NCBI GenBank assembly: GCA_033032175.1 | Contig: CM065321.1 | Coordinates: 6,098,501 to 6,162,500 of the forward strand | Source of the DNA: Saturnia japonica | Lineage: Eukaryota > Arthropoda > Insecta > Lepidoptera > Saturniidae | Direction of reading: 5' to 3' | Length of the DNA stretch: 64,000 nt | Shown here: positions 44,301-59,300 of the stretch, piece by piece | Layout of the letters: every line of letters starts with the position of its first letter | How positions within the stretch are numbered: the first letter of the stretch is position 1 | Program-made: the position numbers and the translations under genes | Notes under the pieces: model-generated | What the model saw: only the letters and a program-made list of their open reading frames with translations | Told to the model about the DNA's origin: nothing | Databases searched by the model: none

Positions 44301-47300
44301 AGAGAAATGAGCCTCCATATAGTTTACTAATGAATGCAGGGTATGTCTTTATTAAACCAATTTTTGTTTCATCTATCGTTTCACTGATAGTTTTAATAAG
44401 TAAAATGAAATAACAAAAAAACAACATTGAGCCTTTATTAGAAACAGTCTTTACTTAAATATTAAAAAAAAATCGATAAGTTATCATGTTCGGCAATTAC
44501 TTTTTGTTTGGAAAATATATTTATTATTAAAAACCAACTTCCTCTACAAACACGTCATTATAATACGATACTCTTTAATATGTGCCTATATACCGGTGTA
44601 ATTATTGAACCGTACTGATGAACTAATGTTCGTATTGACTTAGCGACAACTACTATTGACTCGAATTTTTGATTGGAAAACTTAAAAGACATGTGACTTC
44701 TAGGACAAGATAATTCTCGCTCGAGCTCACATATCGTGAGGACCTCTGTTAATATTGTTTGAAGCTACGTATTAAGTAATTATGTTGGAACTCGAAGAGA
44801 GGATATTCTGATTTTGTTGTCGGGCGACTACAATAAACACTGTTCGTAAGTGCTGCCTCGCTGTGCACCTTGCTAGATATTACAGTCTTGCACTTTGATG
44901 CAGTCTATGTATATGTCAGTATATGATTATTGTTCATAATATTCATCCTCATTATATTTAAAAATCCTTACAATATATCTTTAATATAAGTCTTGTTTAA
45001 TATTAATTATCGATTAAATTAAATATTTTTAAATTTCAATTTAATTAATATAATTAAAATGAGTTGGGAGCATTGGAAGAGGAAAGCCAAGACGAAAGAT
45101 CCTCAATCAAATCGGGGACGTTCTGAAAAAAAGTCAGGACAAGAGTACTCTAAACCAACGAGCGTGTGTGAAAAGATTGATGAATGTCGAAGAAGTGAAA
45201 GATGTATGCCGGGATCGTAGCAAGTGGAAGGACGTTATTTCGGCCTACCCCGCTGGGAGAGAGGGCTGATGTTAAGAAGAAAGAAAAGCTAATTGAATTA
45301 TTAAATAACATGTTTTCGTGTGTGGCCGACGTATTAGCTCAGTGAACTAGATCAATAAATCTCATGAATTTTATTCATTATTCACGTGTAAAGGCTTCGG
45401 CTACGATTTCGGCCTACTAAATACTTGTACGTTATAAGTATAGACGTGCTCATTGAATTAAATATATTTATCCGTACATAATTAATATGAATATTAAGTC
45501 ACGTGTTAAATTTAGTTTCTATTGACTGCTGTAATTGTTAAATTAGAAGATATGCGCATACAGAGGAACATAGCGGTTAAAATCATACCCTCCTCATCGC
45601 TTCGCCGTAGTCGGGTAGTAAAGTACAAATTGCAATTTAAATTCCCGGTGAGGTTAATTGAGTTTACAGTCAGTATTCAAAGCTTTATAGCTTTCGGAGT
45701 AAGCATTGTTGACTGATAAACTATAGCAGAAATTAAACGCTTCTGTTTTGTGCTTAACGCCACTAATACTGGTTTATGCAGTATAAAACAGGTTAAAATG
45801 TTCGTAATTTCCTGTAGGTAATCTATTAGACGTTCCATTGTATTACTCTATACTATTATGCTGTTTATTTATTTTACATTGTTAGGAAAGTTATTTTGCG
45901 GAATTGTTGGCCGAGCAAATATGTTATTAATATATGTTATTCTATGTATCTATCTACGCTAATAAATCTGTAGTTCTGTCTGTATGTGTGATTTTTTTTA
46001 CAAAATTTCAGATATATATGTTATATGAAGGATATGGATCACAAATATAACACTTTTTTGTTTAATCTTTCACACTGTTTGTACGACCGATTTTTATGAA
46101 ATTTTGTACAGGGGATGGTTATTTTTCTGCTGAAAATTAAATAATAGGCTATAAAAATTGTCAATATAACTTTTAAAAATTGTAAAAAATATATTAACTA
46201 TCAACCGATTTTGATAAAATTTTGTGATGAACAATATACTTTTTAAATCATAAAAAAATTATGGTGTTAATTCATAATCGATTTTGATGACACTTTGTGT
46301 CCATGTAACATGGACATGTTGTCCTCCAAAGTATAGTGATTTATTTTTAAGCTAGGCCAAAAGACAAGGATTTGACCGCCAAGGTCAATATTAATAAGTT
46401 ACTGATCGACCAACCCACTGATTTATTGATAAAATGAGTTGTTAATTATGCAAAGCAAGATGATGTATGTATACACATACATGATAATACATGATTTCAA
46501 AGTGAAAGGTGCGTAGAGAAACGCAATGCTTTTTGTTAACACTTTTATAAATTTTACTCTTCATAAAATTTCCATACCTGGGGCCTTTTATGAAAATTGA
46601 TTGTTAAGGAGTAAACTGCAATGAACTCCAAAAAATCGGTATCGTAATACTTGCAAACAATAAGAAAAACTCGATCCAGTAGTCTTAACGTACTACCATC
46701 TCAGGCCACATCGTCACTTACGATCAGGTGAGATCGTGGTCACAACGCTAAACCAATAAAGATAAAAAAGTCATAAATAAATTCTCGACATAATTATTAT
46801 TAATATTTAAATATTTAACAGAATATATAATATTCTATATAATATCTATATTATACTTTGTTATACATACATACATAATTACTGTAGCAAGTACGTTGAA
46901 ACGTCCTTGACGTCCCTTTCGCCAAACACATTAATTTCTCCAAACAAAACACACGTGATAAATCTTTGTTAGTACTACCACATTTATGTTTTGTTTAGCA
47001 TGGTACATCGATATTTGTTCTTTACTCCAGTAAGTATTTACAACTTACTTTTTTAATAACTTAGTGCGACTAATTTGACACATATCTTGGGATGTAAGCG
47101 ACGTAGTAAAACATCTTAGACACTCATCTAAGCACAGTCGATGTACATCTGAACAAGATACGAGTTATAGTAGTAAACACCCGTGCCTGATTGGATCACG
47201 ATCACTATTGTCTCCTGTAGCACACCGATGCGATGCTGGGCGACGGTAGCGAAATATCAGCGTGAAAGAGTAAAAGTCAAAAAGCGAAATGTTAACAAGA

Positions 47301-50300
47301 TTAATATTTACTAGCAACCGCCCTAAGCTCGACATTCGAGCTGCGACTTTTTCATCATAGACTATTTTTTGTTTGACATTTGTTTGGGGGGTCTAAGTTT
47401 AATGGCACTATTTGCCCTAGGATTCGCAATTATAATTCATTTAATTTAATAAATTAGTAAAAGATATTATAGATAAATTTTAGCTTTCTGCACTTCTTCT
47501 ACATATAAACTTTAACCATGCCAAATCTCACAGTCTTCCGTGCACGCAATACGCTTAAAATGGTACCGAAAGCTTTTGCTGTACACTTTTTTCCTAAAAA
47601 GTGCAAAGATATGGGTCCATCGAGTTATTCAAATGTGAAAGAAGCTTTGAGAAAATAAGTTAGTCGTATAAGGATCATTTTAAAGCATATTTTAAAAATA
47701 AGTCTGAATCATTTGTCTTACTCTATAAGTAGGTATTTTTATTATATGGATGCTTCATTAAATATTTCAGGATATTTTTGAATGTCACTGATAATTGTCT
47801 CTGTTTCTGTAACCGCCGCGCAAGTTGGTTTCGCCGCGATATTATGTCCGAAAAGACAAAGCAGGTCCTTCCGCTTACAGTTGCAAAACTAGCTTAGTGG
47901 TACAACAGACAGAGATATTATTATAGGAAATCACAGATAGAGCGAGATGCAATATAAGCGATACATTTTGTATAGCGTAAGATAGACTTATCCGAGTTTT
48001 GCTACCGAGGATTTTGGTGTTGGTTTGCTAAAATGTATGGTGGAAAACTGGTCCAAAGACTCATATTGATCCATCACGTTTTGGAAAGTAGATCTCAGCA
48101 GTCTTCATCGTTCTTGGATTATAGGAACTTTATTCATCAATATATGGTGACCAATCTTCCGTGGATGTCTCGCAAAATAACTTATATAAGTAGGTAAATT
48201 TTTACCAATTTCTAAAAGTATTACAACTGATAATTCTTATAGCTTATCAACTGAGGAATGACATAAGAATGGTGTGTAATTTTTTTAATAAAAAATCGGT
48301 CATGCTGTTTTTGAGTTAAATCCGGACATACAAACTGTATTTAAATATAGATTTAAAAGACTAATTTTACTAATTATTTTTAAAGTGTATCCGGTTACCG
48401 GTTAGCAAAATGGACCATACTATATCGATTTACCAGCGACTGCTCTAAATTATAAGGCACGTTCATGTAATTTTGTGCTAATTATAGTTTGTCAGTTCCC
48501 GTTGCATAATCAATGAATACAACAAGCTTATAAACTCTTGGTCGAATTTAAAGGAACTCAATAAAAGTAAAATGAAAATATCATGGATATCTATGACAAT
48601 TATGTTTATTAATTTGTATTTACCATACTAGCTGTGCCCGTGGCTTCGCTCACGTGGAGTACAGAACGCCCGCGCAAATCTTGCTCCCTCGCTCCTGGCT
48701 ATTTTCCTCAATACATTACTGAGTAGCAGGACAATAAATTCAAATACCATTACGCAGATTTTAGTATCAAAGGGTAGATCAATAACGTGAAGTATAAATA
48801 GTGATGTTCAGAAATGACTCCATCTCTGTGCATTCATTAAAATAATATAATTATTAACTGTTAACATTATTACCGGCTATTATAACCGAGTTTTTACCGG
48901 CTCTTCTCGATGACTGAAATGTTTTTCGAATGGTGGTATTACTTTCATAAGTGCCTTCTGAGGGACTAAATTGAATTTAAAAAAAATTGTTTTCATTTGA
49001 CGGTATACGACCATCCCATTCTCCTGTATTGTACTTTCATATAATAAGTAAATATTATAAAAGATGGATCAGTATTATAATTGGATAAAATTTTTGTTAT
49101 AGATCGGCTGGTTAACAACAAATGCGTGGATAGCTGGACAAATAGCCTGTAAATTCTTTTTAGTACTGCGAGCATTTGGCCTATATCTATCGTCGAATAT
49201 ATTGGTCTGCATATCAATTGATAGGTAAGCTTTTAGATGCATCTCAGTTTATCCAATAATTTATATTTTACTCATATTCATGTAACATCGGTAAGATAAA
49301 AAAGTAACTTCGTCTTTAACATTAAATCACTCTACATTTCAATTCTGATCTTGTAAACAAATTTCAAGCCGATCATAGCTTTTACTTTAAGCTCTTTTTA
49401 TTTCTATTAACCAAGATGTTTTCTGGCTTTGTTGCGGCAATTAGAATCACCACACGCAAGGTGTAACACCCGCAATAGTGGCATGATTAAGCGTGTTGTG
49501 TTCCGGGATCAGCTGGTATATAAGCAGTAATCAATTGGAGGGGTCAGGATCTGTACTCGACTATGTCGTGACTAGCATGCATATGGTGATAAACCCGTTG
49601 AAGTGACTTTCTTTTGACTTGTTGCGTTTTGGAATCAGCGATTTTTTTATCGTTATAGGTTTAGCGTTATGGCCACAATATCACCTGATCTTAAGTAACC
49701 ATGAGACTTAAGATGGTAGAATGCCAAGACAGCAGCAAGCAGCAGCCGCCGGTATACATCTGGTGGTGTTTAGCGATAGATTTTCAACTGGAGAGTGTGG
49801 TTCAACATGCTGTGGTTTCATCATGATATTTTCCGTCAACGAAAGCTCAGGGTCATTACAGTGATTCGAACTCACGTCGATTAACAAGGGGTCCGTACAC
49901 GCTACCAACTGAGCCATCATTGCTTGAAAGCCAATGGATTGCATTATCAGCTGCTGAGAGACTTGCGGTCTGCAAGCGACAGCGATGAATGGTGATAGAT
50001 TGCCGATTAGTCGGTGGTCACCGTTGTTTTCAGATTCTACTGTGCTTACCTTCATGCACTATGCCGTTCTAGGTAATAAGAAAGTCGAATTCAACCTCTA
50101 TCCTTAAAGAGTTATCAGGCATACTGTAAACATATCCAACTGATGCTATTTCAGCTATGAAGTCTTATAAGCCATATTTACAGTTTTTGTTTTTGATCAA
50201 ATATTTGTATTACCTAAGTAGAAAACGTTTTCAAGAAGTAAATATATTATAATATGAACATTAGATATCAAATAAATGTTGTATTCCTCATAGTTCGTTT

Positions 50301-53300
50301 AAGTCATGAAATATGTATATCACAGAAGCTTTACGAGAATATTCATAATAAATAAAAGAAACAATATTATTTTTGCAGAACAAAATTAGCTCTTTAAAAA
50401 TATTGTTCCATAAAAGTATAGACAAGGTGAGTCTCTCGACCTTTCTAAATAAATAAAAAATACAGTTAAGTAATAAAGGTCGCCTAAATGTTAATCTAGG
50501 ATTTCAAGACTTGTGAAACAAATTCAAAAATAATTTAAGTAAATAAATGAAGAAGAAAATTGATTATGTAGGTAAATAAAAATGTCTATAAAATATAGTC
50601 GGCTTTATTATTCTAAAAAAACCTGGAAAAAGTAAGAGTCAAATTTCGTTTCAATTATAAGTTTAACATATAAAGGTGGTCTCCCACGGTCCGTGATATT
50701 GCGGACGGATGCGGACCAGCCTGCACCGACGCGACGCACCATGAGAAGAGTGTTGTGGCCATAGCCGTAGCCTTAATATTCGGTGCGTGGTTATCCGTGC
50801 CCGTCGGTCGTTCGTGAGAATCCGCAATATCACGGACCGTGGTATGCCACCTTTATATACATTGGTAACTAGAAAGAGAAAGAATATAGTATACGATAGT
50901 GTTAGACCGAGATGTGGATGCAAGACCATTTTCGTATGTGCTACCTACCAGCCTGTATCGGCTTACGTAAATCGTTATCAAAAGAAACCCCTCTTATTTT
51001 GAAAAAATATAAGTTATAAAATGCAATTTAATGTTTAGTTGACGCGTTTAATTGTGGTTATGTGTACCGAAAGTGGTTTGTAACTCGTATTTAAAAATTA
51101 ACAAAATAATACTCACACTATACTTGGTTCATCCTAAGAAGGCTTTCATGACATATGTCAAATGTTTATTTTAATCAAATTAAATTAATTAAAAAATAAA
51201 TGTTTAAGTGTATGACCTGAATCTATGAGGTGTTTACAGCCTTACTAGTCACAATATTTAAGGTTTTTTTGACGGGTCGGTTTTGTTTTTCCATTACGTA
51301 ATCTATGTAGACAAAACCGATCTGTCAAAAAATCTGGCATATATAAACTGTGTATATAAAGACTCTATGATGTGACTAAATTTTATTCAAAATGTAGCCG
51401 CTTTGGAGAAAAAGAATTTCTGTTTCTGTTTTCTTTTTCCATTTATTCTAAAACCAAAGTAGATAAAGATCTTAAACTTACGGGATCAATACATCTTTTT
51501 TGTACCGACATACTTTCAAATAATGATCCAGATAGATATCCTTGTGGGGCCAATTCAGTATGCTTATCGCCCTATGATCTTTTTAACACAATCCTCTCAG
51601 GATATTTTCTTATTATATTTTTTTGTATCTAATCTTAACAATCAGATATAAAATGAAGGCGGAGAAAAAATGTATAATCAAATAATGTTTGTTATAGATT
51701 TTTTGCAATAATATACCCGCTTCGTGTAGCGAGAGCAAGGGCAAGGAGCAAAACGATGCTGTCATTTGCATGGCTGATTGCTCTACTGTGCAGTTTACCT
51801 CAGGTGAGTAACTTGTATTTGAAACCAGTTACTTCTGTATAAAAATCACCGCTTGAAACCATCCTTAACTTTAATTTAATCTATCCATCTAATACTATTA
51901 AGTGAGCAATTCTTGTATATAATGTATATGTTATATTGGTTTCTCGGAAACGGCTCCAAAAATTTGTATGCAATTTTGTATGTATGTAATGTTTTACTTT
52001 CCAAGTTTACCTAGATACGTGTTTTTTTAAGATACCGAACATAACTCGATCGCCTAAGTATAGACAGTTTTATTGCGAAATCTATTTTATAAATTAGGTT
52101 ACAAGGATAATAGCCACCGTAAAGATAGTGTTGCAGTGATTTTGCCGAGCGAGTGTTTACTTCCTATGTAGAAAGAAGTATTCTCGTAATACCCAAAATG
52201 GAAATTATGATGTTGCTTCCTTTGTTGGCGACGAGACGCACAGGTGGTGATCTATAACTCCATGAACCTATATAAAGGTTGACAAAACTCAGTAACTCTT
52301 TCTTTCTTTCTTTATAACTCGTTTCATTACCGCATTTACACGGACTGCTCCCTAAGCGCGACAAACCAAAAGAAAATCAGTAATGGGTTTATCACTATTG
52401 GTTGCGATCCTTACCACCCCGTTTTATTACTCTATGCTATATCTAACTTCTCTCTCGTATAACGAAATGACTGTAAACCTGACGTGTTCTTGAAATTTCA
52501 CTATCAGTTAATCACCGCCTAAGAAATTTTCCCGCAGTCAATGGTAAAAAGTAGAGTACAAAAGTAGTAAAAAAAAATTTAATCTCTTTCCTTTTATACC
52601 TCGCTCCGCTCATGAAACTACTTCTTCTTCTTCTTATTGTTTTGGTGCCGCTAAAGCACTTGCCAGTGTTAATGTTTTTAAGCCTTCATAAAATTTTCCA
52701 ATATACAAAGTGAGGTTTTCAGGGTCAACGTTTTAAAATCTTAGGAAAATTTTCCAGCGTCAAGTTTTCAAGCTATCGTAGTAATACACATTATATACAA
52801 AGTGGCGTCCAGCTAGATGGTGGCCGTCTTGTTAGAACGATCTAGGGAATTTTTGTGGGATCCCAGAATGCATGCTCTTGGTTTATACTTATAATATGTA
52901 ACCCTATATTATGTATACCCTATATTATGTAATATTGGTGGCGTTTTGGGTGATATAGTTTGGTTTTTATGCATAAGTGAAGTTTGGCCCTTCAAAAACC
53001 TAAATAAATGAATTTAAAAAAACATGTCACTTCAGGATACCTCCAAAAACTCATGAATATACTTTAGAATCCCTCGCTATACTCGGGCTGCTACTCTAGA
53101 ATCCTTCGCTGCCTCCAGGATCCAACTCAGTCCCTCAAATTAAATTCCCTCTTTTTTCACTTTTTGTGTAATCTACTATTATGCCGTCCAAATTTTTAAA
53201 TTTTTATACCCGTGGGTAGTAAAAAAAACCGTTTAGTTTCACGTAAATAATTTATTCGTATTTGTCATATTGACAAAAAAGTGAAGAAAAAAAAAACTAT

Positions 53301-56300
53301 TCAGATGTTCATTAGACTGTGGTTGTACTTATGTGCAGTCTCTATTGTTTAAACTACTACTTTTTGATCCGCTTGCGGATTTATTCTATATATCGCTTGT
53401 TTTCACTTGGTTGTTCCAAACAGAACTGTCCTCTGTCGGATCACGCCTTACTTATATAGGTACCCAAATAAATTTTAGGGTCGAAATTACTTTGAACTAT
53501 ATGACATCAGTTAATAGAAGGGGAAGTGTGCTTTTTTGAGACAATGTTTGTTTGATTACGTAATCGGCCGATAAGCTTTGAATATGTGTGTGAAATGCGA
53601 TGCCTTTTCTTACCTGCCAATTACATACTCGATGTTTCGAGTAAATTCTTGAAATTTCCAGACAACCCAAGAATAGGGAATTTAACTTTTAATCGGGTAA
53701 AAATATAAATAGCTTGCTGCATAGAACTGTTGTTGTTGATGGGTTATGCATACAATGATTTTTTTATCACCTTACTAGTAATTATTACTAGATATTTTAT
53801 TTTAGTAATGATGGCATTCATATACAAACTTTCCTATCGTTATTTCACTCATTGGATTTACCTTTTTAAATTAATTGAGTCACGTTTATCTTGGCTTTTA
53901 AATGAAAGTAAATATACCAAATAACTGTACTCTTCTGGTAGAAACTGTCCTTGCGGTTGGGTCCAAGTTCTTTAAAACTCACCGTAGCAATAGGACTCAA
54001 AAGATATCAGATCAAACCCGAAAACTCATGGTGGATCGGCGTGGTATGGCGCTGCAGTCTTCCGATGACACTAAGTCCTATAGGCAGCTCAATAGATCTA
54101 TTCATAAATCCTTGCGACACGATGTCCGGTCTTACAATACCAAAAGTATTAAAGAGACGATAGAGCTGAATAAAGGCTCCAAAGTGTTCGCAAAGAATGC
54201 ATCTATTGGGCAGAGCCAGTTGACGAAGCTGAAAATAGATGATGACAGCGTAGCGTCCACCAAGCCAGAGGTATTAAGGGAGATCAAAAGGTTCTATGGT
54301 CAGTTATATACCTCGTCAACTAAGCCTGTTACCAGCCCGGCTAAAGATCCGAGAGCCGGGCTGACCCGACACTATACCGAAGATATCCCCGACATCACCC
54401 TGTACGAGATTAGGATGGACCTTAAGCAGCTTAAGAACAACAAGGCGCCGGGTGATGACGGAATTACATCAGAGCTTCTTAAAGCGGGTGGAACACCGGT
54501 ACTTAAGGTCCTGCAGAAGCTCTTTAATTCCGTTATACTCGAGGGTAAAACACCGGAAACGTGGGGCGGCAGCATGGTGGTCCTGTTCTTCAAGATCTTA
54601 TTGAAGAACTATCGGCCCATCTCGTTGCTGAGCCATGTTTATAAGCTGTTTTCGAGGGTCATCACGAATCGTCTCGAGCACAAGTTTGATGACTGCCAGC
54701 CTCCCGAACAAGCCGGTTTCCGAAAAGGCTTTAGCACCGTAGACCACATCTATACGCTGCGGCAGATTATACAGAAGACTGAGGAGTATAATCTGCCTTT
54801 ATGCTTAGCGTTCGTGGATTACGAAAAAGCCTTTGATTCGGTCGAAACCTGGGCAGTGTTGCAGTCTCTCCAGCGGTGCCGTATTGACTATCAATATATC
54901 GAAGTGTTGGAGTGCTTGTACAACAACGCCACCATGTCGGTCCGAGTACAGGAGCAGTGCACGAAGGCAATTCCTTTGAGAAGAGGCGTTAGACAGGGAG
55001 ACGTAATATCTCCGAAACTGTTTATTGCCGCTCTAGAGGACGCCTTCAAGCTCCTGGAATGGCAAGGACTCAGCATCAATGTCAATGGCGCGTACATCAC
55101 TCACCTTCGATTTGCTGACGACATCGTAGTCATGGCAGAATCGCTGGAAGATCTTGGCACAATGCTCGATGGCCTCGACAAAGTTTCTCAACAGGTGGGC
55201 CTTAAAATGAACATGGTCAAGACGAAAATCAAGTCGAATGTCCATGTGGTACCCACACCAGTATCAGTTGGGAACTCTTGTCTAGAAGTTGTTCAAGAAT
55301 ATGTCTACCTGGGATAAACAGTCCAGTTAGGTAGGTCCAACTTTGAAAAAGAGGTCAGTCGACGAATCCAACTCGGCTGGGCAGCGTTCGGGAAACTGCG
55401 CGACGTCTTCTCGTCCAAAATACCTCAGTGCCTCAAGACGAAAGTCTTTGACCAGTGTGTGTTGCCAGTGATGACATACGGCACAGAGACGTGGTCGCTC
55501 ACTGTGGGCCTCATAAGAAAGCTCAAGGTCGCTCAGCGAGCTATGGAGAGGGCTATGCTTGGTGTTTCTCTACGAGATCGAATCAGAAATGAGGAGATCC
55601 GTAGACAAACTAAGGTAACCGATATAGCCAAAAGGATTAGCAAGTTGAAGTGGCAGTGGGCGGGGCACATAGTTCGGAGAACTGACGGCCATTGGGGCAG
55701 AAAGGTTCTCGAGTGGAGACCACACACCGGAAAGCGCAGCGTAGGACGGCCCCCTACTAGATGGAAAGACGACATAATAAAAGTCGCTGGAAGCCGTTGG
55801 GTGCAGGCCGCACAAGATCGGTCGCTCTGGAGATCTATGAGGGAGGCCTATGTTCAGCAGTGGACGTCCAGCGGCTGAAATGATGATGATGATGATGATG
55901 TACACTACTTAAGTCAGCCCCTTAAGTTTTGATTTTACCTTGAGATCTTTAAAACCAAAACTCCAAACATTAAGATGCTAAAGTTAGAAATATGATAGAT
56001 GAATCAAAATAAATATAAAGTATTGGTGTACAAATAAGTTTCCGCCGTTTTTTAACACAAATTAAATATTTATCATAGAAGAACGGTAATATAAATTTAT
56101 TTAAAATATTGCCCATCACTTGCAACCACTTTTTCCCATCTCTCAGGCAGCATTTGAATCCCACGTCTGAAGAACTCCTTGTCTTTTGAGGCTATCCACG
56201 AATCAACCCAATTTTTGGTATCCTCATAAGATGTGAACTGCTGCGCCGTCAGAGCATGTGCCATGGACCGGAACAGGTGATAATCGGACGGTGCAATGTC

Positions 56301-59300
56301 TGGTGAATACGGCGGGTGGGGTAACACTTCCTAATCAAGTGTTTCCAAGTACTTTTTCACGGGAGCCGCAACATGTGGACGAGCATTGTCATGCAGAAGA
56401 ATAATTTTTTCGTGTCTAAAATAGTATTGAGGGCGTTTTTCATTCAGAGCTCGGCTCAATCTCATCAATTACGTTCGATAGAGGGCTCCAGTAATTGTTT
56501 CGGTCGGATTAAGCAACTCATAATACACTACACCTAGCTGATCCCACCAAATTATTTCCACAAAATAAATTTCAACTTATAAAAATTATATTTTACGAAT
56601 ATAAAATCAATGATATTAATAGGTTATGTTGTTCTTGAATGTCCAAACTATTTTTTAAGCCGGTTATCATCTGCGAAAGCTAACCGAAACTCCGTGCCGC
56701 GCCATCTACAATAAAACGGCGGAAACTTATTTGTACACCTTTATAGTATTATCTGTTTCAAAAATCATGCTCCTACCGACGGTGTATTAAAGAAAGTAGC
56801 TTGATAAGTAAATTGATACAACTTAATGGATTACAGACTACCTTCTTTTGGATACGATGAAAAAAGAAACAGATTATAAATTTGAGTGTTGTTTAATTTA
56901 AGTTAAGGAAAAATATAACCAAAAATAATGTTTATATAAATAAAATTAATACATATTTTTCTTTGCAGAGTTTAGTTTTTCGTGTTTTACGTCACCCGAA
57001 AGTGCCGGATTTCGAACAATGTGTTTCCTTCGAAGCCTTTGATAATCATCACCAGGAACTTGCTTACAACGTATTCTGCTTATGTGCGATGTATTTCTTA
57101 CCATTGATGATCATAACAGTTTGCTACGTCTGCATTTTTTGTGAAATATCTAGGAATTCTAAGGAAGGAGCAGGTAATATTAATATACAAAAAAATTATC
57201 GATTCCGCTCATGGTCGAGAAAATACAGGTACAAATACGCAAAAAATTTGATTCAGGTTTCAAGTCCTAATTAAATCAATATAACTTATCTTATCTTATC
57301 TAAACTTCAAATAACGAAAAAAAACCATTAATAAGCAGGAATCACGAAAATAATAAGATAATCCATTTACAAAAAACTTTGTTTAAAAATTAATAATAAA
57401 TTTGAAAAAGTAATAAGTAACTAACTATGGAGTCCTAAAATAATTTTACTCGTTATTTTATTATCAGTTAAAAATAACAGGTGCATAATCCTACTAAAAA
57501 TTGAAATTAACTAAGAAAATTTAAGTGGATTTTTGAAGTGCATGCCGATAATATAGTACAGTTGGAGTTACTAATATTGGAGTTATTAGAAAGTGATCAA
57601 TGTAATTAAAAAAAATTATATTAATATAATATATATAATATTAATTAATTTTACCAATATAAAAGTAAACATCCGTAAGAGACGCACGGGTTGCTTCGTT
57701 TTCAAAAACTAGTTTAAGCACAATGATACAGCTGAGAATGAAGGAAGGAGTAAAGGGGCTCACCAGATTATTGTTTCGCTGGTATTTCGGAGACCTCCCC
57801 TTCTTTCGCATATATTGCACGCACCGTGCAACTTTTACCACTTAATATAAGGATTTAATGTTTATTATTCAGTAGATTTCATAGTCTTTGTTAAGTTCGC
57901 CGTTTGGATTCCAACTCGAACTGATCCGGTGAGCGGTTAAGGGGAAAAAGGGTTAGGCAGATACAAGTAAAAAGGATGGAGTGTAGATTGTATACTGTAG
58001 GATTTGAAAAAACTTAATACTTCTTTTATTTGAGTACAAAATCCTACGGTTCCAAATATACTTTTGAAAAACTTTTCATCGCATGGAGATGTCTTATAAC
58101 AGCGAATATAGAAAAAAGCAGTTAATATTACATCTGTTAAGAATAGGCAGTAGACCTTGTAGGTTTGATTCTTCCTTAAAATAAGGTACTAATTTTATTT
58201 GAAATTGTTAATTAAGTATTTAATTAATCACCCTTACTTTGATGGCTTTCCGCTATTACGGTACAAAGCTATTTCCAATACGGACTTCAAAGGAAGACTT
58301 ATGAAGACGTAAATTTGGGTGCCTTTATGTAAAAAAAACAATTGTAAGCTTATAGATATAGGCTAATGACGCCGTTGCTACAAGGCAACTTGTCTAGTTG
58401 GGCAATAATAAATTGTATGAAAACAAAAATATAAATGTAAAACTGGGGGCCAAGTTTGGTATATACGACGTTCGGAGTAATAGTTGTCATGAGCTGAGAT
58501 CTATCGGGTGCCAAATTCCATAGCTGTTCTTTTAATTATAGTTGTAGGAATGTTCGTTCTTCAAATAATTTACAAAACAATTTGTTACTTTCTTTGATAT
58601 GGGATTAATGACTTGGCAAGTGTTAATAAAATTGTCATTAAATTACGATAAAGAAATGTGACTCTAAAGGAGGAGAAATTAACGTAAATATTCATTGACA
58701 ATTAAAACTTGCCAAGTTAGAAATCCTATATCAAAGAAAGTAACAAATTGTTTTATAAATGATTTAAAGATCGAACATCTCTACAGCTATAATTAAAAGA
58801 ACAGCTATGGAACTTTGCACCCGTTAGATCTTAGCTCTTTTATCGGTGACAATGACTACCCCGAAGGTCGTATCTACCGAATTTGGCCCCCTTTTGACAT
58901 TTATGTTTTAGTTGGGATATCATTACTTTTTTTAAAGTTACACAACACAATCTATCGGTAAGCGGATTTGATGTTCAATATAGACATAAATTGGCACAAC
59001 GCCATCTTTTGGTGAGAGGATGGATACGCCGCTAATTAATGAATATTATTCGTTTAAATTTTTTTTTAGTTTTTTTTCTTTTGTATCCTTTGTATATGCT
59101 TAATAATCCAACTTGATTCCAAATTTTAAGTTTCGGAGTAACCCAGAAGTTGTCTAGGTTTTTGATGAGTCAGTAAGTAATAAATATGCTACTTTTACCT
59201 AACCTTTTAGAACTTAATAACTCAAGAATATAACAGTTTTATTCATGAAACTTGGGTCTCTAGGTGTTCAAGGGTGGTATATTAAATATACAAAATTTCA

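Noticed and set aside
49708..50055. 115-codon minus-strand frame
   Set aside because: Crosses a SINE and the repeat it is inserted in; no domain.
55533..55905. Minus-strand frames opposite the LINE (80 and 111 codons)
   Set aside because: Shadows of the RTE reverse transcriptase reading frame and its (ATG)n tail.
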